Positions 1 through 7,865 of a stretch of DNA of 64,000 nucleotides are shown here, piece after piece. The DNA lies in assembly GCA_017521985.1 (NCBI GenBank), contig JAFXAZ010000047.1, forward strand, positions 1-64,000, given 5' to 3'. Origin of the DNA: Lachnospiraceae bacterium. GTDB lineage: Bacteria; Bacillota; Clostridia; Lachnospirales; Lachnospiraceae. The number at the start of each line of letters is the position of its first letter. Positions within the stretch are counted from its first letter, which is position 1. The position numbers and the translations under genes were made by a program. Under the pieces are notes generated by a model that did not search any database, was not told the origin of the DNA, and saw nothing but the letters and a program-made list of their open reading frames with translations.

Positions 1-152
1 ATATTTTCAAATGGATGTGCGTGATGTTATTAGGTAGTGTATTGATAGGTTTCTTCGCTAATCAGTTGGATACCATTTTTGGGTGTGTATGTTTCACTCT
101 CGGTATTGTTTTGCTGGTTGGATTATCCATGTCGATGTCAAAGCAAGAATAG
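1..152 (+). CDS. C-terminal end of a small membrane protein (partial)
   Basis: The frame beginning at base 3 is open from the window edge to a TAG at 150-152. It encodes about 49 residues that are almost entirely hydrophobic (two likely membrane segments, FKWMCVMLLGSVLIGF and FGCVCFTLGIVLLVGL) and ends SMSKQE. The start lies outside the window. The family cannot be named. It could be the tail of a multi-pass membrane protein. Confidence 0.5.
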   Translation, partial: IFKWMCVMLLGSVLIGFFANQLDTIFGCVCFTLGIVLLVGLSMSMSKQE

Positions 153-297
153 AGGAAGACTAAAACTTTCAGGTTTCAGGAGCAAGATACACGTGAAAGT
201 TTCTGTTAATCCTGCCGAAAGGTTTGATTATAAATATTATATTTTAAGGAGATTGCTGTTTGAGAAAAAACAACACCTTGGAGATTGTGGCGTAACC

Positions 298-332
298 GGG
301 AGGTTATGGAAACAATCGAATTGTAACCTCCC
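298..332 (+). other. Perfect inverted repeat upstream of the GNAT gene
   Basis: GGGAGGTTA (298-306) pairs perfectly with TAACCTCCC (324-332) across a 17-nt loop. No T-run follows, so it is not a typical terminator. It sits 23 bases before the GGAGG ribosome site of the next gene and could be an operator or a leader structure. Confidence 0.4.
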
Positions 333-368
333 CGCATTGCAGTCAACAATCATCAGGAGGAAAAATTA

Positions 369-995
369 ATGAGTAAAAATGACTATATCATTCGTTTAGA
401 AAGAAAAGATGAATACAGAGAAGTAGAGAACTTGGTAAGAGAAGCATTTTGGAATGTGTATCGTCCGGGCTGTCTGGAGCATTATATGCTGAATCAATTA
501 AGAGATGATGATGCTTTTGTACCGGAACTTGATTTCGTAATGGAGAAAGACGGACAGTTGATTGGGCAAAATATGTTTATGCACGCGACCATTAAGGCAG
601 ATGACGGAAGGAATATTCCTATTATGACAATGGGGCCAATCTGCATTACACCAGAGTTAAAAAGACAAGGTTATGGAAAGGCATTGTTGGATTATTCGTT
701 GGAAAAAGCTGCAGAGCTTGGTTGCGGAGCATTATGTTTTGAAGGAAATATCAACTTTTATGGGAAAAGCGGCTTCACATATGCAAGAGATTTTGGTATC
801 CGTTATCATGGATTGCCAGAGGGGGCAGACAATTCATTCTTTCTTTGCAAAGAACTGATTCTGGGATATTTAAGTGGCATTACGGGTGAGTATACACCAC
901 CACAAGGATATTTTGTGGATGAAGAAGAAGCAGAAGAATTTGATAAGGGATTTCCTTATAAAGAGAAATTAAAACTTCCGGGACAACTTTTCTAA
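369..995 (+). CDS. GNAT family N-acetyltransferase
   Basis: A 208-residue protein of the GNAT fold, expected to move an acetyl group from acetyl-CoA to a small amine; the substrate is unknown. The acetyl-CoA pyrophosphate loop is visible as R-Q-G-Y-G-K at residues 99-104 (Q/RxxGxG/A motif), preceded by the usual beta strand (IMTMGPICITPELK). A later FYGKSGF stretch fits the conserved aromatic region of motif B. The ATG has an AGGAGG eight bases upstream. The gene stands alone: an inverted repeat lies before it and a stem-loop after it. Cytoplasmic. Family assignment is firm; the role is not. Confidence 0.88.
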   Translation: MSKNDYIIRLERKDEYREVENLVREAFWNVYRPGCLEHYMLNQLRDDDAFVPELDFVMEKDGQLIGQNMFMHATIKADDGRNIPIMTMGPICITPELKRQGYGKALLDYSLEKAAELGCGALCFEGNINFYGKSGFTYARDFGIRYHGLPEGADNSFFLCKELILGYLSGITGEYTPPQGYFVDEEEAEEFDKGFPYKEKLKLPGQLF

Positions 996-1005
996 GTAAA
1001 CGAGT

Positions 1006-1070
1006 AAGGAGCAGTGTTTTCATGCGTGATATGAATCGTGTCGCGCATGTGACACTGCGTTCCTTTATGT
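1006..1070 (+). terminator. Stem-loop after the GNAT gene
   Basis: AAGGAGCAGTGT (1006-1017) pairs with ACACTGCGTTCCTT (1052-1065) with a two-base bulge, and an inner stem CATGCG/CGCATG (1021-1026 / 1044-1049) lies inside. A T-rich stretch follows. It starts 11 bases after the stop codon and is probably the terminator. Confidence 0.5.
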
Positions 1071-1251
1071 TTTTGATGTTCTTTGTTACTCTTAAATTAG
1101 CCTATTGGCAAAACTTAAAAGAGAAAGGACAACGAACAGTGAGAAAAAGTGGAAAAAAATTATTATTTACAGGAAGTATATTTATAGAGAATCATATGCT
1201 GTGGTTGTAGCATTTTTGTTATTGGTAATAAAAGGATGTTTGCTTTATGTA
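1066..1251 (+). other. Intergenic stretch without a convincing gene
   Basis: Short open frames cross this stretch (62 residues from 1022; 59 residues from a TTG at 1105 with one hydrophobic segment), but none has a ribosome site and the first runs through the stem-loop. I see no gene here. It may hold the decayed end of a small membrane protein. Confidence 0.3.
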
Positions 1252-1302
1252 TTGACAGGTGACCAAGAGGTCACTTATAATTAAGGTGTCCAGTTGGACA
1301 CC
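1252..1302 (+). promoter_or_regulatory. TetR promoter with two palindromic operators
   Basis: TTGACA (1252-1257) and TATAAT (1276-1281) are 18 bp apart. The spacer holds the perfect palindrome GTGACC-AAGA-GGTCAC (1259-1274). A second palindrome of the same form, GTGTCC-AGTT-GGACAC (1286-1301), lies just after the -10. The centres are 27 bp apart. Both fit a TetR dimer site of the form GTGwCC-N4-GGwCAC and suggest autorepression of the downstream gene. Confidence 0.8.
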
Positions 1303-1321
1303 TTTTCTGTTGGAGGATATT

Positions 1322-1909
1322 ATGGAGAATACAACGAAAATCAGAATTTTGGATGAAGCTCTTATTATGTTTGCTGAAAATGGATATAAAGGAACCAATC
1401 TGCGCGATCTTGCAGACCGGCTTAGTTTAAGTAAATCTGCATTGTATAAGCATTTTGCAAGCAAGGAAGAAATATGGAAAGCTCTTCTTGACAGAATGGA
1501 AGCATATTATGCAGAACGTTTTGGCTCTGAAAATCATCTTCCGGACATTCCGAAATCCTGTGAAGAATTATTTGCTATGACAATGGGGATGATTGATTTT
1601 ACAGTGAATGATTCGAAAATCGTTCTTACAAGAAAGCTGCTGTTAACCGAACAGTTTCATGATGAACGGGTATGTAAATTAGCGACAAAGCATTTTCTTG
1701 GAGGCACAGAAAAGATTTTTGCTGTAATTTTTGAAAAAATGATGGCTGGTGGACTTTTGAAAAAGGAAGATCCTGAGATGTTGGCATTCGTTTATACGGC
1801 ACCGATTACATCTCTTATTCACCTTTGTGACAGGGAACCACAGAAGAAGCCGGAAGCAATGGAACAGATGAAAAAATGTATCCAACATTTTATTAGGACA
1901 TATGGGTAG
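1322..1909 (+). CDS. TetR/AcrR family transcriptional regulator
   Basis: A 195-residue TetR-type repressor. Residues 1-50 form the DNA-binding domain: ILDEALIMFAENGYKGTNLRDLADRLSLSKSALYKHFASKEE is the characteristic helix-turn-helix with the S-x-x-x-L/I-Y-x-H-F signature. The rest is the variable helical ligand and dimer domain. The ATG at 1322 has a GGAGG six bases before it; the longer open frame upstream runs through the promoter and is rejected. The gene lies directly behind two matching palindromes, so it very likely represses itself and, by co-transcription, the CatA-like enzyme that follows 99 bases later. The inducer is unknown. Confidence 0.9.
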   Translation: MENTTKIRILDEALIMFAENGYKGTNLRDLADRLSLSKSALYKHFASKEEIWKALLDRMEAYYAERFGSENHLPDIPKSCEELFAMTMGMIDFTVNDSKIVLTRKLLLTEQFHDERVCKLATKHFLGGTEKIFAVIFEKMMAGGLLKKEDPEMLAFVYTAPITSLIHLCDREPQKKPEAMEQMKKCIQHFIRTYG

Positions 1910-2008
1910 ATGGCAATTTTTATTTTGTGTATGGTTCAGGGAGATAACGAGACTGATATAACAAGAATGTATATTCACAGATAAAATAAAAACTTGATGG
2001 AGGATACG

Positions 2009-2632
2009 ATGGCAAAAGTAGTACAACCCAAAGATACAACGAGAGCTATGGCATATGAATTTTGGATAAAAGTTCCCAATCCAATGGTAACTTTTTTTAA
2101 GACATTGGATGTAACAAATCTGATTAAAGTCAGTAAAAGAAAACATATGAAATTCAATATGCTTTTGGATTATTGCATTGGTAAGGCCGCAGTGGGGGTA
2201 AAAGAATTTTACATACTTCCTGTCGGTGAAAAACTTATACAGTATGATACGATTGCAGTTAATACAATTGTAAAGAATATAGATGGTGAAGTCAGTTCCT
2301 GTGATATTTTATATGTGGAAAATTTAGAGGAATACAATAAGCAGTATTTAAAATATACTTCCCAGGTGTCAGAAAGTTGTCAGGATAGAGATTTATCAGA
2401 TAACAGTATGGTAATAGGAACATCGGCAATTATAGATACCGAAATAGATGGTGCAGTTGGCATGAACAGTGGTATTTTCAATAATCCGTTTATCATTTGG
2501 GGCAGATACAAAAAGAAATGGTTTAGGTATTATCTGACACTTTCGTTTCAGTTTCATCATACACAAATGGATGGTGCCCATGCCGGTAGATTTTTGGCAA
2601 ATCTGCAAAAGGAAATTAATGGTTTGAAATGA
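2009..2632 (+). CDS. Chloramphenicol acetyltransferase-like (CatA family) protein
   Basis: A 207-residue protein of the trimeric chloramphenicol O-acetyltransferase fold. The catalytic motif H-H-T-Q-M-D-G is at residues 183-189; in CAT the second His is the base and the Asp is structural. The following AGRFLANLQKEI helix and an early ..YEFWIKVPNPM.. segment also match the family, and the length is typical of CAT (about 210-220). Start: ATG at 2009 with GGAGG at 1999-2003; the frame extends to a TTG at 1994 but that would cover the ribosome site. It follows a TetR gene with palindromic operators, which suggests drug-inducible expression. Whether chloramphenicol is the true substrate cannot be told from sequence. 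Confidence 0.82.
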   Translation: MAKVVQPKDTTRAMAYEFWIKVPNPMVTFFKTLDVTNLIKVSKRKHMKFNMLLDYCIGKAAVGVKEFYILPVGEKLIQYDTIAVNTIVKNIDGEVSSCDILYVENLEEYNKQYLKYTSQVSESCQDRDLSDNSMVIGTSAIIDTEIDGAVGMNSGIFNNPFIIWGRYKKKWFRYYLTLSFQFHHTQMDGAHAGRFLANLQKEINGLK

Positions 2633-2662
2633 ATAGATTTGAATTTGTGGAGGTGACACAGC

Positions 2663-2776
2663 ATGAAAAAATATGAATATGTTTCTGTTCATGTAGGGAA
2701 ATTAGTTGGAGCAAAATCAGAAGAGCATAGACAGATAATTGATGAATATGCTAAAAAAGAAAAGCTTATAGAATGA
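2663..2776 (+). pseudogene. Truncated DUF4177 protein
   Basis: Thirty-seven codons beginning MKKYEYVSVHVGKLVGAKSE are nearly identical to the first 32 residues of the complete 61-residue DUF4177 protein at 48324-48509 of this window, then diverge (KKEKLIE) and stop. The tail with the second beta strands is missing. A GGAGGTG lies upstream at 2649-2655, so it may still be translated. The break point is shared with the start of a second gene fragment, which indicates a deletion that joined two genes. Confidence 0.7.
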
Positions 2777-2843
2777 GATTAAAGAACATTCTTATTGTTG
2801 TTAAAGATATAGAAGAATCTAACAAATATTTGGATGTGGAGGT
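2773..2843 (+). pseudogene. N-terminal fragment resembling a VOC/glyoxalase protein
   Basis: An ATG overlapping the stop of the truncated DUF4177 frame opens MRLKNILIVVKDIEESNKYL, which looks like the first beta strand and helix of a vicinal-oxygen-chelate (glyoxalase/bleomycin resistance) protein. The similarity ends after about 20 residues and the frame then runs into the next gene. I read it as a remnant left by a deletion. The evidence is short, so confidence is limited. Confidence 0.4.
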
Positions 2844-2851
2844 GAGTTCCC

Positions 2852-3286
2852 GTGCAGGACATAATCGCAAAAGTGACCGCAAAAGATGATAGATATGCTT
2901 GTGCCATTACTGATAAAATCATATCTGAAAGTCGAGATACTGATAAATGGTATGAATACTTTGATGAGTTTGCTTCTCTGCTTAACCATCCAAAGTCTTT
3001 GGTAAGAAACCGTGTGTTGAATATTCTTGCTGCTAACGCACAATGGGATGATGAGAATCATTTTGATAAGATAATATCAGATTTTCTTGTACATGTAACG
3101 GACGATAAACCAATTACTGCAAGACAATGTATCAAGGCGCTTGTACAGGTGGGAGCGGCAAAGCCACAATATATTCCCAGAATATTATCATGTTTTCAAG
3201 AAGCTGATTTATCAAAGTATAAGGAGAGTATGCGGCCATTGATTGAACGAGATATGGGAGAAACTAAAAAAGCATTGATGAAGTAA
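2852..3286 (+). CDS. HEAT-repeat-like small protein of unknown role
   Basis: A 144-residue soluble, helical protein with a GTG start (GGAGGTG at 2837-2843). The stretches LLNHPKSLVRNRVLNILAANAQW and ITARQCIKALVQVGAAKPQYIPRIL look like two HEAT-type helical hairpins (hydrophobic helix, basic N/R turn, second helix). Proteins like this are common in Clostridia and are sometimes labelled SufBD-like without functional support. No catalytic motif is seen. The gene sits in a patch of gene remnants, and no partner is apparent. Confidence 0.65.
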   Translation: MQDIIAKVTAKDDRYACAITDKIISESRDTDKWYEYFDEFASLLNHPKSLVRNRVLNILAANAQWDDENHFDKIISDFLVHVTDDKPITARQCIKALVQVGAAKPQYIPRILSCFQEADLSKYKESMRPLIERDMGETKKALMK

Positions 3287-3311
3287 ATAAGAATTTAATG
3301 GAGGCATAATT

Positions 3312-3344
3312 ATGGGGCAAATAGCAACAAATTGCAGTTTATAG
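3312..3344 (+). other. Possible 10-residue leader peptide
   Basis: The best ribosome site in this gap (GGAGG, 3300-3304) precedes an ATG at 3312 that opens only ten codons and stops at 3342-3344, nine bases before the ATG of the phosphatidyltransferase, whose own ribosome site is weak. It could be a translated leader that couples translation, or the remains of an older start. Confidence 0.3.
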
Positions 3345-3352
3345 GTGAACAG

Positions 3353-3859
3353 ATGGCGAAGCATATTGCAAATATACTTACTTGTTGTCGTATTCTCGGC
3401 AGTATTTTATTGTTGTTCTTTCCTGTATTTTCCGTGGCATTTTATATCATATACATCTTCTGCGGTTTTAGTGATATGATAGATGGTACCATTGCCAAAA
3501 AAACAAACAGTATCAGCAAGTTTGGGAGCCAACTGGATGCTGTTGCAGACCTCATTTTTGTAGTGGTATCTATAATTAGATTGTTGCCTGTAATCCATAC
3601 TCCGGGATGGTTGTGGATATGGAGCGGTGTAATTGCGATTATTAAAATCAGTAATATCATTTTGGGATATGTTTCTAAAAATAAGTTTATATCCCTGCAT
3701 ACGATTATGAACAAAGTAACGGGACTGCTGCTGTTCCTATTGCCTTTGACAATATTCTTTGTGGAATTGAAATACACTGCCATAGTTGTATGCTCTATCG
3801 CAACATTTTCCGCAATTCAAGAAGGAGTTTATGTAATAGTAGATAGTGAGTGCAAGTAA
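3353..3859 (+). CDS. CDP-alcohol phosphatidyltransferase family protein
   Basis: A 168-residue integral membrane enzyme of the family that includes phosphatidylglycerophosphate synthase. It transfers a phosphatidyl group from CDP-diacylglycerol to an alcohol at the inner face of the membrane. The complete signature is present: D41-x2-D44-G45-x2-A48-K49-x8-G58-x3-D62-x3-D66; the usual Arg after Ala is Lys, a conservative change. About five membrane segments are visible. The ATG at 3353 (MAKHIANILTCCRIL) matches family starts. Its ribosome site is weak and a short reading frame with a good one lies just upstream. The alcohol substrate is unknown. Confidence 0.85.
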   Translation: MAKHIANILTCCRILGSILLLFFPVFSVAFYIIYIFCGFSDMIDGTIAKKTNSISKFGSQLDAVADLIFVVVSIIRLLPVIHTPGWLWIWSGVIAIIKISNIILGYVSKNKFISLHTIMNKVTGLLLFLLPLTIFFVELKYTAIVVCSIATFSAIQEGVYVIVDSECK

Positions 3860-3942
3860 GCCAACTTGAATTCATAGCAACAACGGGTTGCTTTTCAAAT
3901 TGCTTTGTTGAGTATACAATACCTATGGAGGTGGACAAATTC

Positions 3943-4707
3943 ATGGAAACGAAAGATGTTATTTTAGAATTGAGAAATAAAGCAGGACTGTCTCAGGATG
4001 AACTTGCAGAAAAAGTATATGTTACTCGTCAAGCTGTATCACGTTGGGAAAACGGAGAAACAACACCAAATACAGAAACATTAAAATTGTTATCAAAACT
4101 GTTTGATGTTTCGATCAATACACTTCTTGGTTCTCCAAGGCAGTTGATTTGTCAGTGTTGTGGTATGCCATTAGAAGATTCTAACATCAGTAAAGAGACG
4201 GATGGTTTATTTAATGAAGAATACTGCAAATGGTGTTATGCAGATGGAGAATATATGTACCACAATATGGATGATTTGATTGATGTCTGCGTAAAACATA
4301 TGGCAAATGAACATTTTGCTCCTGAACAAGTACGTTCATATATGAAGGATATGCTTCCAAAGCTTAATTACTGGAAACAGTATAAAAATCTGGACGGAGC
4401 GGACAAGTTCGAAGAATTTAAAAAGAAACTTATGGATGAAATTAACGCTTTACACATAGAAGGAATGCCGAAAGTTGAAAAACTCAATGCACTTGTGGGA
4501 GGATACATTAACCTTGAATATCGACTTCCTAACGGGAAATTTGTAAAGTTTTTGGATGACGGAGCAACCTACTTAGGAAACCAACTGGAATGTGAATTTG
4601 GCGGAGACAGGTGCTTCGGAATAGCTGCAAATATGGAATTTATTTTGGTGAGTACATATGAAGAAAATGGCAAGAATCCGGAATTGATTGTTTATAAAAA
4701 AAGATAG
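3943..4707 (+). CDS. XRE-family HTH protein with zinc-ribbon domain
   Basis: A 254-residue protein. Residues 1-60 are a Cro/C1 helix-turn-helix (LRNKAGLSQDELAEKVYVTRQAVSRWENG). A four-cysteine zinc-ribbon-like segment follows at about residues 68-100 (C-Q-C-C-G and Y-C-K-W-C-Y), then a helical part and a C-terminal beta-rich domain. This HTH plus putative zinc ribbon arrangement is common in Firmicutes. ATG at 3943 has GGAGGTGG at 3927-3934; the 31 extra codons of the open frame upstream cover that site. A small-molecule or metal sensing role is possible but not shown. Confidence 0.82.
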   Translation: METKDVILELRNKAGLSQDELAEKVYVTRQAVSRWENGETTPNTETLKLLSKLFDVSINTLLGSPRQLICQCCGMPLEDSNISKETDGLFNEEYCKWCYADGEYMYHNMDDLIDVCVKHMANEHFAPEQVRSYMKDMLPKLNYWKQYKNLDGADKFEEFKKKLMDEINALHIEGMPKVEKLNALVGGYINLEYRLPNGKFVKFLDDGATYLGNQLECEFGGDRCFGIAANMEFILVSTYEENGKNPELIVYKKR

Positions 4708-4799
4708 TCAAAACTATTGAAATTAATTTTTAATTCGCTTAGGCTTATTACAGGACGTCCCAATAATGATTTTTTGCCGCTTTACAGGAGGAAGTTTTG

Positions 4800-5786
4800 A
4801 TGAAGAGTGTTTTAGATACTTATTCAAGTAAAAACGATATTAATATAAAGCAGATTGTAGCCTATAAAGATAACATATTTGAAATTGAAGAGTATAAAGA
4901 TGGTTTTACAAGAGACGATACAATGAATGTTATGAGTGTGACAAAATCTGTAACATCATTGTTGGTAGGTATTGCTATTGACCAGGGTTTGATAAAAAGT
5001 GTAGACGACTTTGTGATGGACTATTACAAAGAAACTTATACTCCTAAAAGAGGAGAGCAAACGATATATGAAGTTACAATCAAACATTTGCTTACAATGA
5101 CAGCACCCTATAAGGGAAAGAGTGAACCGTGGACAAAGGTTTGCACATCGGAGGATTGGACACTGACAACATTGGATGTTTTAGGTGGTCGCAAAGGTAT
5201 CGCGAATGAATTCAGATATCATACTCTCGGTGTTCAAATTCTTTTGGGAATTATCAGAATTACAAGTGGCATGAATGTGCTTGACTTTGCTAACGAATAT
5301 CTTTTTAAACCTTTAGGAATTGAACCAAGAAGCAATGCGGGTTGCGAGAGCAAAGAAGACCAATTTGAGTATTTAATGAACAAAAACGACCATGGAAAGG
5401 TTTGGTTTTTGGACCCGACAGGTATGCCGACTGCAGGTTGGGGATTATCTCTTTCTGCTTATGAAATGGCACAGATAGGTTTGATGGTGCTTAATAACGG
5501 AGTTTATAACAATACCCGTATTGTAAGTGAGAAATGGATTGAAATGATGACAAAATCCTATGTATCTACCGATGAGAAATTTGGAAATCAGGATTATGGT
5601 TTTTTGTGGTGGCTTCCTCACAGAACAGAAGAGGTAATTGCTGCTATCGGTGATGGTGGTAATATTATCTACATTGATAGGAATAATCAGATTGTAGTAG
5701 CCATAACTGCACATTTTAAGCCGATGGTTTTTGATAGGGTAGAATATATTGAGAAAAATATTGTTGAAGCATTAACAAAGAATTAA
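4800..5786 (+). CDS. Serine hydrolase of the class C beta-lactamase-related family
   Basis: A 328-residue protein of the beta-lactamase/penicillin-binding transpeptidase-like fold (AmpC/esterase group). The nucleophile motif S46-V-T-K49 is clear. The second motif, normally Y-x-N, is Y140-H-T here, so Asn is replaced. A G-D-G-G-N loop near residue 282 stands where the K-T-G-like third motif is expected. There is no signal peptide, so a cytoplasmic esterase or amide hydrolase is more likely than a true beta-lactamase. ATG at 4800 with AGGAGG at 4787-4792. It is a single gene with no clear partner. Confidence 0.82.
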   Translation: MKSVLDTYSSKNDINIKQIVAYKDNIFEIEEYKDGFTRDDTMNVMSVTKSVTSLLVGIAIDQGLIKSVDDFVMDYYKETYTPKRGEQTIYEVTIKHLLTMTAPYKGKSEPWTKVCTSEDWTLTTLDVLGGRKGIANEFRYHTLGVQILLGIIRITSGMNVLDFANEYLFKPLGIEPRSNAGCESKEDQFEYLMNKNDHGKVWFLDPTGMPTAGWGLSLSAYEMAQIGLMVLNNGVYNNTRIVSEKWIEMMTKSYVSTDEKFGNQDYGFLWWLPHRTEEVIAAIGDGGNIIYIDRNNQIVVAITAHFKPMVFDRVEYIEKNIVEALTKN

Positions 5787-5831
5787 CTATCTTTTCCAGT
5801 ATAGACAGTTTATACCCTCTTTTCATGTTGC

Positions 5832-5860
5832 TTGACATTCTCCAGGTTTAATGATACTGT
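5832..5860 (+). promoter_or_regulatory. Promoter of the MFS transporter
   Basis: TTGACA (5832-5837) and TACTGT (5855-5860) are separated by 17 bp, upstream of the MFS start. No operator dyad is obvious. Confidence 0.45.
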
Positions 5861-5925
5861 ATTTGAGGAACTACTAATAATTCATGTGGTTTTCTATTGA
5901 TTTTAGGGTTTTCTATAGGACTATT

Positions 5926-7092
5926 ATGGGAAGTTTATTACTAGCACTTATATATATATGTTTTATCAGCCTTGGTTTGCCGGATTCACTTTTGGGTTCG
6001 GCATGGCCGGTGTTACATACCGAAATTAACGTACCAATATCTTATGCGGGCATTATATCCATGACAATTTTTGCAGGCACCATTTTATCCAGTCTTTTCA
6101 GTGACAAGCTATTACATAAATTTGGCGCAGGCAAAGTGACGGCAGTTAGTGTTATTATGACTGCATTTGGTCTATTTGGTTTTTTTATAAGTAATCAATT
6201 CTGGATGCTTTTGGTATGGTCAATTCCATATGGCCTGGGAGCCGGCGGTGTGGATGCTATTCTGAATAACTATGTAGCATTACATTATAAGCCGCAGCAT
6301 ATGAGCTGGCTGCATTGTATGTGGGGTATTGGTGCATCTGTCAGCCCATATATTATGAGCTTTTCACTTGTGCAGTTGGAAAGCTGGAATTATGGTTATT
6401 TGATTGTGTCAGTCATACAGGCGGCTTTATCCCTAATTATATTTATCAGTTTGCCTTTGTGGACCAATGATTCTACAGATAGTGTGAATAAGACAGATAC
6501 TGAAACAGAAGTAAAAGCTATGTCATTTGAAGAAATATTTGCAATCAAAGGGGCAATTCCTTGTTTTTGGATGTTTTTTTGCTATTGTTCCATGGAACTG
6601 ACTACTTCTCTGTGGGCAAGCACCTATCTTGTTCAGAAATGGGAATTTACACCGGAAGCGGCAGCTGGATATGCGAGTATGTTCTACATAGGTATCACGC
6701 TCGGACGTTTTTTTAACGGTTTCCTTGCGATGAAGCTTGGTGATCATATGCTCATTCGTACCGGCATTGCAATGATTACATTGGGAATCGTTCTATTGTT
6801 TATACCATTCCATTCGTTGTTTACTTTGATTGGATTTATCATCATAGGATTAGGATGTGCACCGATATATCCTTGTATCATCCATATGACACCGGACGTT
6901 TTTGGTAAAGATAAATCTCAGGCAATGATTGGAATACAGATGGCATTTGCATATACCGGATTTTTAGTAATGCCTCCTTTGTTTGGTGTTATTGCCGAAT
7001 ATATATCCATTTTTCTCTTGCCGGTGTATATGCTCGTGTTTCTTTTTCTGGTTTTTGTTATGCACGAGCTTGTAATAAAAAAAGCCAAATAA
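5926..7092 (+). CDS. MFS transporter
   Basis: A 12-segment major facilitator protein. The first segments (LLLALIYICFISLGLPDSLLGSAWP) and the two-fold repeat of six segments around a central cytoplasmic loop (about residues 190-210) resemble the fucose-permease-like group of MFS_1 proteins. The loop basic motif of segment 2-3 is degenerate (SDKLLHKFGAGK). ATG at 5926 has an ATAGGA upstream; an ATG at 5884 would add 14 residues and cannot be excluded. The gene is followed 21 bases later by a lipoprotein gene and may be co-transcribed with it. Substrate unknown. Confidence 0.85.
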   Translation: MGSLLLALIYICFISLGLPDSLLGSAWPVLHTEINVPISYAGIISMTIFAGTILSSLFSDKLLHKFGAGKVTAVSVIMTAFGLFGFFISNQFWMLLVWSIPYGLGAGGVDAILNNYVALHYKPQHMSWLHCMWGIGASVSPYIMSFSLVQLESWNYGYLIVSVIQAALSLIIFISLPLWTNDSTDSVNKTDTETEVKAMSFEEIFAIKGAIPCFWMFFCYCSMELTTSLWASTYLVQKWEFTPEAAAGYASMFYIGITLGRFFNGFLAMKLGDHMLIRTGIAMITLGIVLLFIPFHSLFTLIGFIIIGLGCAPIYPCIIHMTPDVFGKDKSQAMIGIQMAFAYTGFLVMPPLFGVIAEYISIFLLPVYMLVFLFLVFVMHELVIKKAK

Positions 7093-7113
7093 ATTTAAGT
7101 GGAGAGTATTTGG

Positions 7114-7689
7114 ATGAAGAATTTTGTTTTATTTAGTAAAATAATTGTTTTTGTTTTGTTGGTATCTTGCAGTCTTTTGGGATGTGGAAAAAGTGAAAAC
7201 ATCTCAAACGAGACACAGGAATCTTTACTGAAAGAGACTATATCAGAGACACAGGAAACTTCGCTTCAAGAGACTGTGTCAGAGTCAATTGAGAGTGCAA
7301 TTACTCTAATAGACATAGATGTACAGGGAATGCTGGAAGAAGCGGAAGAAGAGGCAGCCGCATTACAAAAGAAACTGACAGAGGATTCTTCCCTTAAGCA
7401 ATCCGATATGAATGTGTTATCCAACGACATATATTTGATATGGGATGATTTGTTAAATGATTTATGGGTTGTTTTGAAGGACACACTGGATGAAAAAACC
7501 ATGAATGCTCTGCTGGCAGAGCAACGTGCATGGATAACTATGAAGGAAGACGAAGTGAAAAAAGCCGGTGAAGCATTTGCCGGAGGAAGTATGGCTTCAC
7601 TGGTTTCTAACCAAAAGGGTGCGGAACTGACCAGGACACGAGTATATGAGCTGGCAGCATACTTGGGATTTGAAGGAAATATAGAATAA
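7114..7689 (+). CDS. Lipoprotein with LprI/DUF1311-like C-terminal domain
   Basis: A 191-residue exported lipoprotein. A hydrophobic signal peptide ends in the lipobox S-L-L-G-C with the acylated Cys at residue 24. A Ser/Glu/Thr-rich linker (repeated ETQE/SLxET units, residues about 30-60) leads to a C-terminal domain with a Q-R-A-W-I-T-M-K-E motif, typical of the LprI/DUF1311 family that includes lysozyme inhibitors. ATG at 7114 with GGAGAG upstream. Its place just behind an MFS gene may be only co-transcription. Lysozyme inhibition is a family association, not shown here. Confidence 0.75.
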   Translation: MKNFVLFSKIIVFVLLVSCSLLGCGKSENISNETQESLLKETISETQETSLQETVSESIESAITLIDIDVQGMLEEAEEEAAALQKKLTEDSSLKQSDMNVLSNDIYLIWDDLLNDLWVVLKDTLDEKTMNALLAEQRAWITMKEDEVKKAGEAFAGGSMASLVSNQKGAELTRTRVYELAAYLGFEGNIE

Positions 7690-7728
7690 TCGGACTTTTG
7701 AGGATTAAGAACAGACAATCCATTTCGG

Positions 7729-7759
7729 GTACAGCCTCTAACGGGGCTGTACTTTTTTT
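7729..7759 (+). terminator. Rho-independent terminator
   Basis: GTACAGC (7729-7735) pairs with GCTGTAC (7746-7752), followed by seven T. Near-identical stems occur at 39720 and 41366. Confidence 0.88.
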
Positions 7760-7811
7760 ATACATATATTGTATCTTTTTATAAATTTCTTAGTTGTCAG
7801 TCTTCTCAAAA

Positions 7812-7852
7812 TCGGTCAACGGATATAAAATATATTTGACCGAATCGGTTAA
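7812..7852 (+). promoter_or_regulatory. Operator region of the second TetR gene
   Basis: TCGGTCAA (7812-7819) and the imperfect palindrome TTGACCGAATCGGTTAA (7836-7852) form repeated half sites of CGGTCAA/TTGACCG. The palindrome ends directly before the GGAGG of the TetR gene. This is a classic TetR-type autoregulatory site. Confidence 0.65.
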
Positions 7853-7865
7853 TGGAGGATTTATA

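Noticed and set aside
79-369. 96-residue open frame before the GNAT gene
   Set aside because: It overlaps the end of the membrane protein frame, runs through the inverted repeat at 298-332, and has an unnatural composition. No ribosome site.
1022-1210. 62-residue open frame
   Set aside because: It starts inside the stem-loop after the GNAT gene and has no ribosome site; the residues look random apart from a chance hydrophobic run.
4800-5786. Beta-lactamase that could be controlled by the BlaI systems
   Set aside because: It has no signal peptide, the Y-x-N motif is altered, and no BlaI-type dyad lies upstream.
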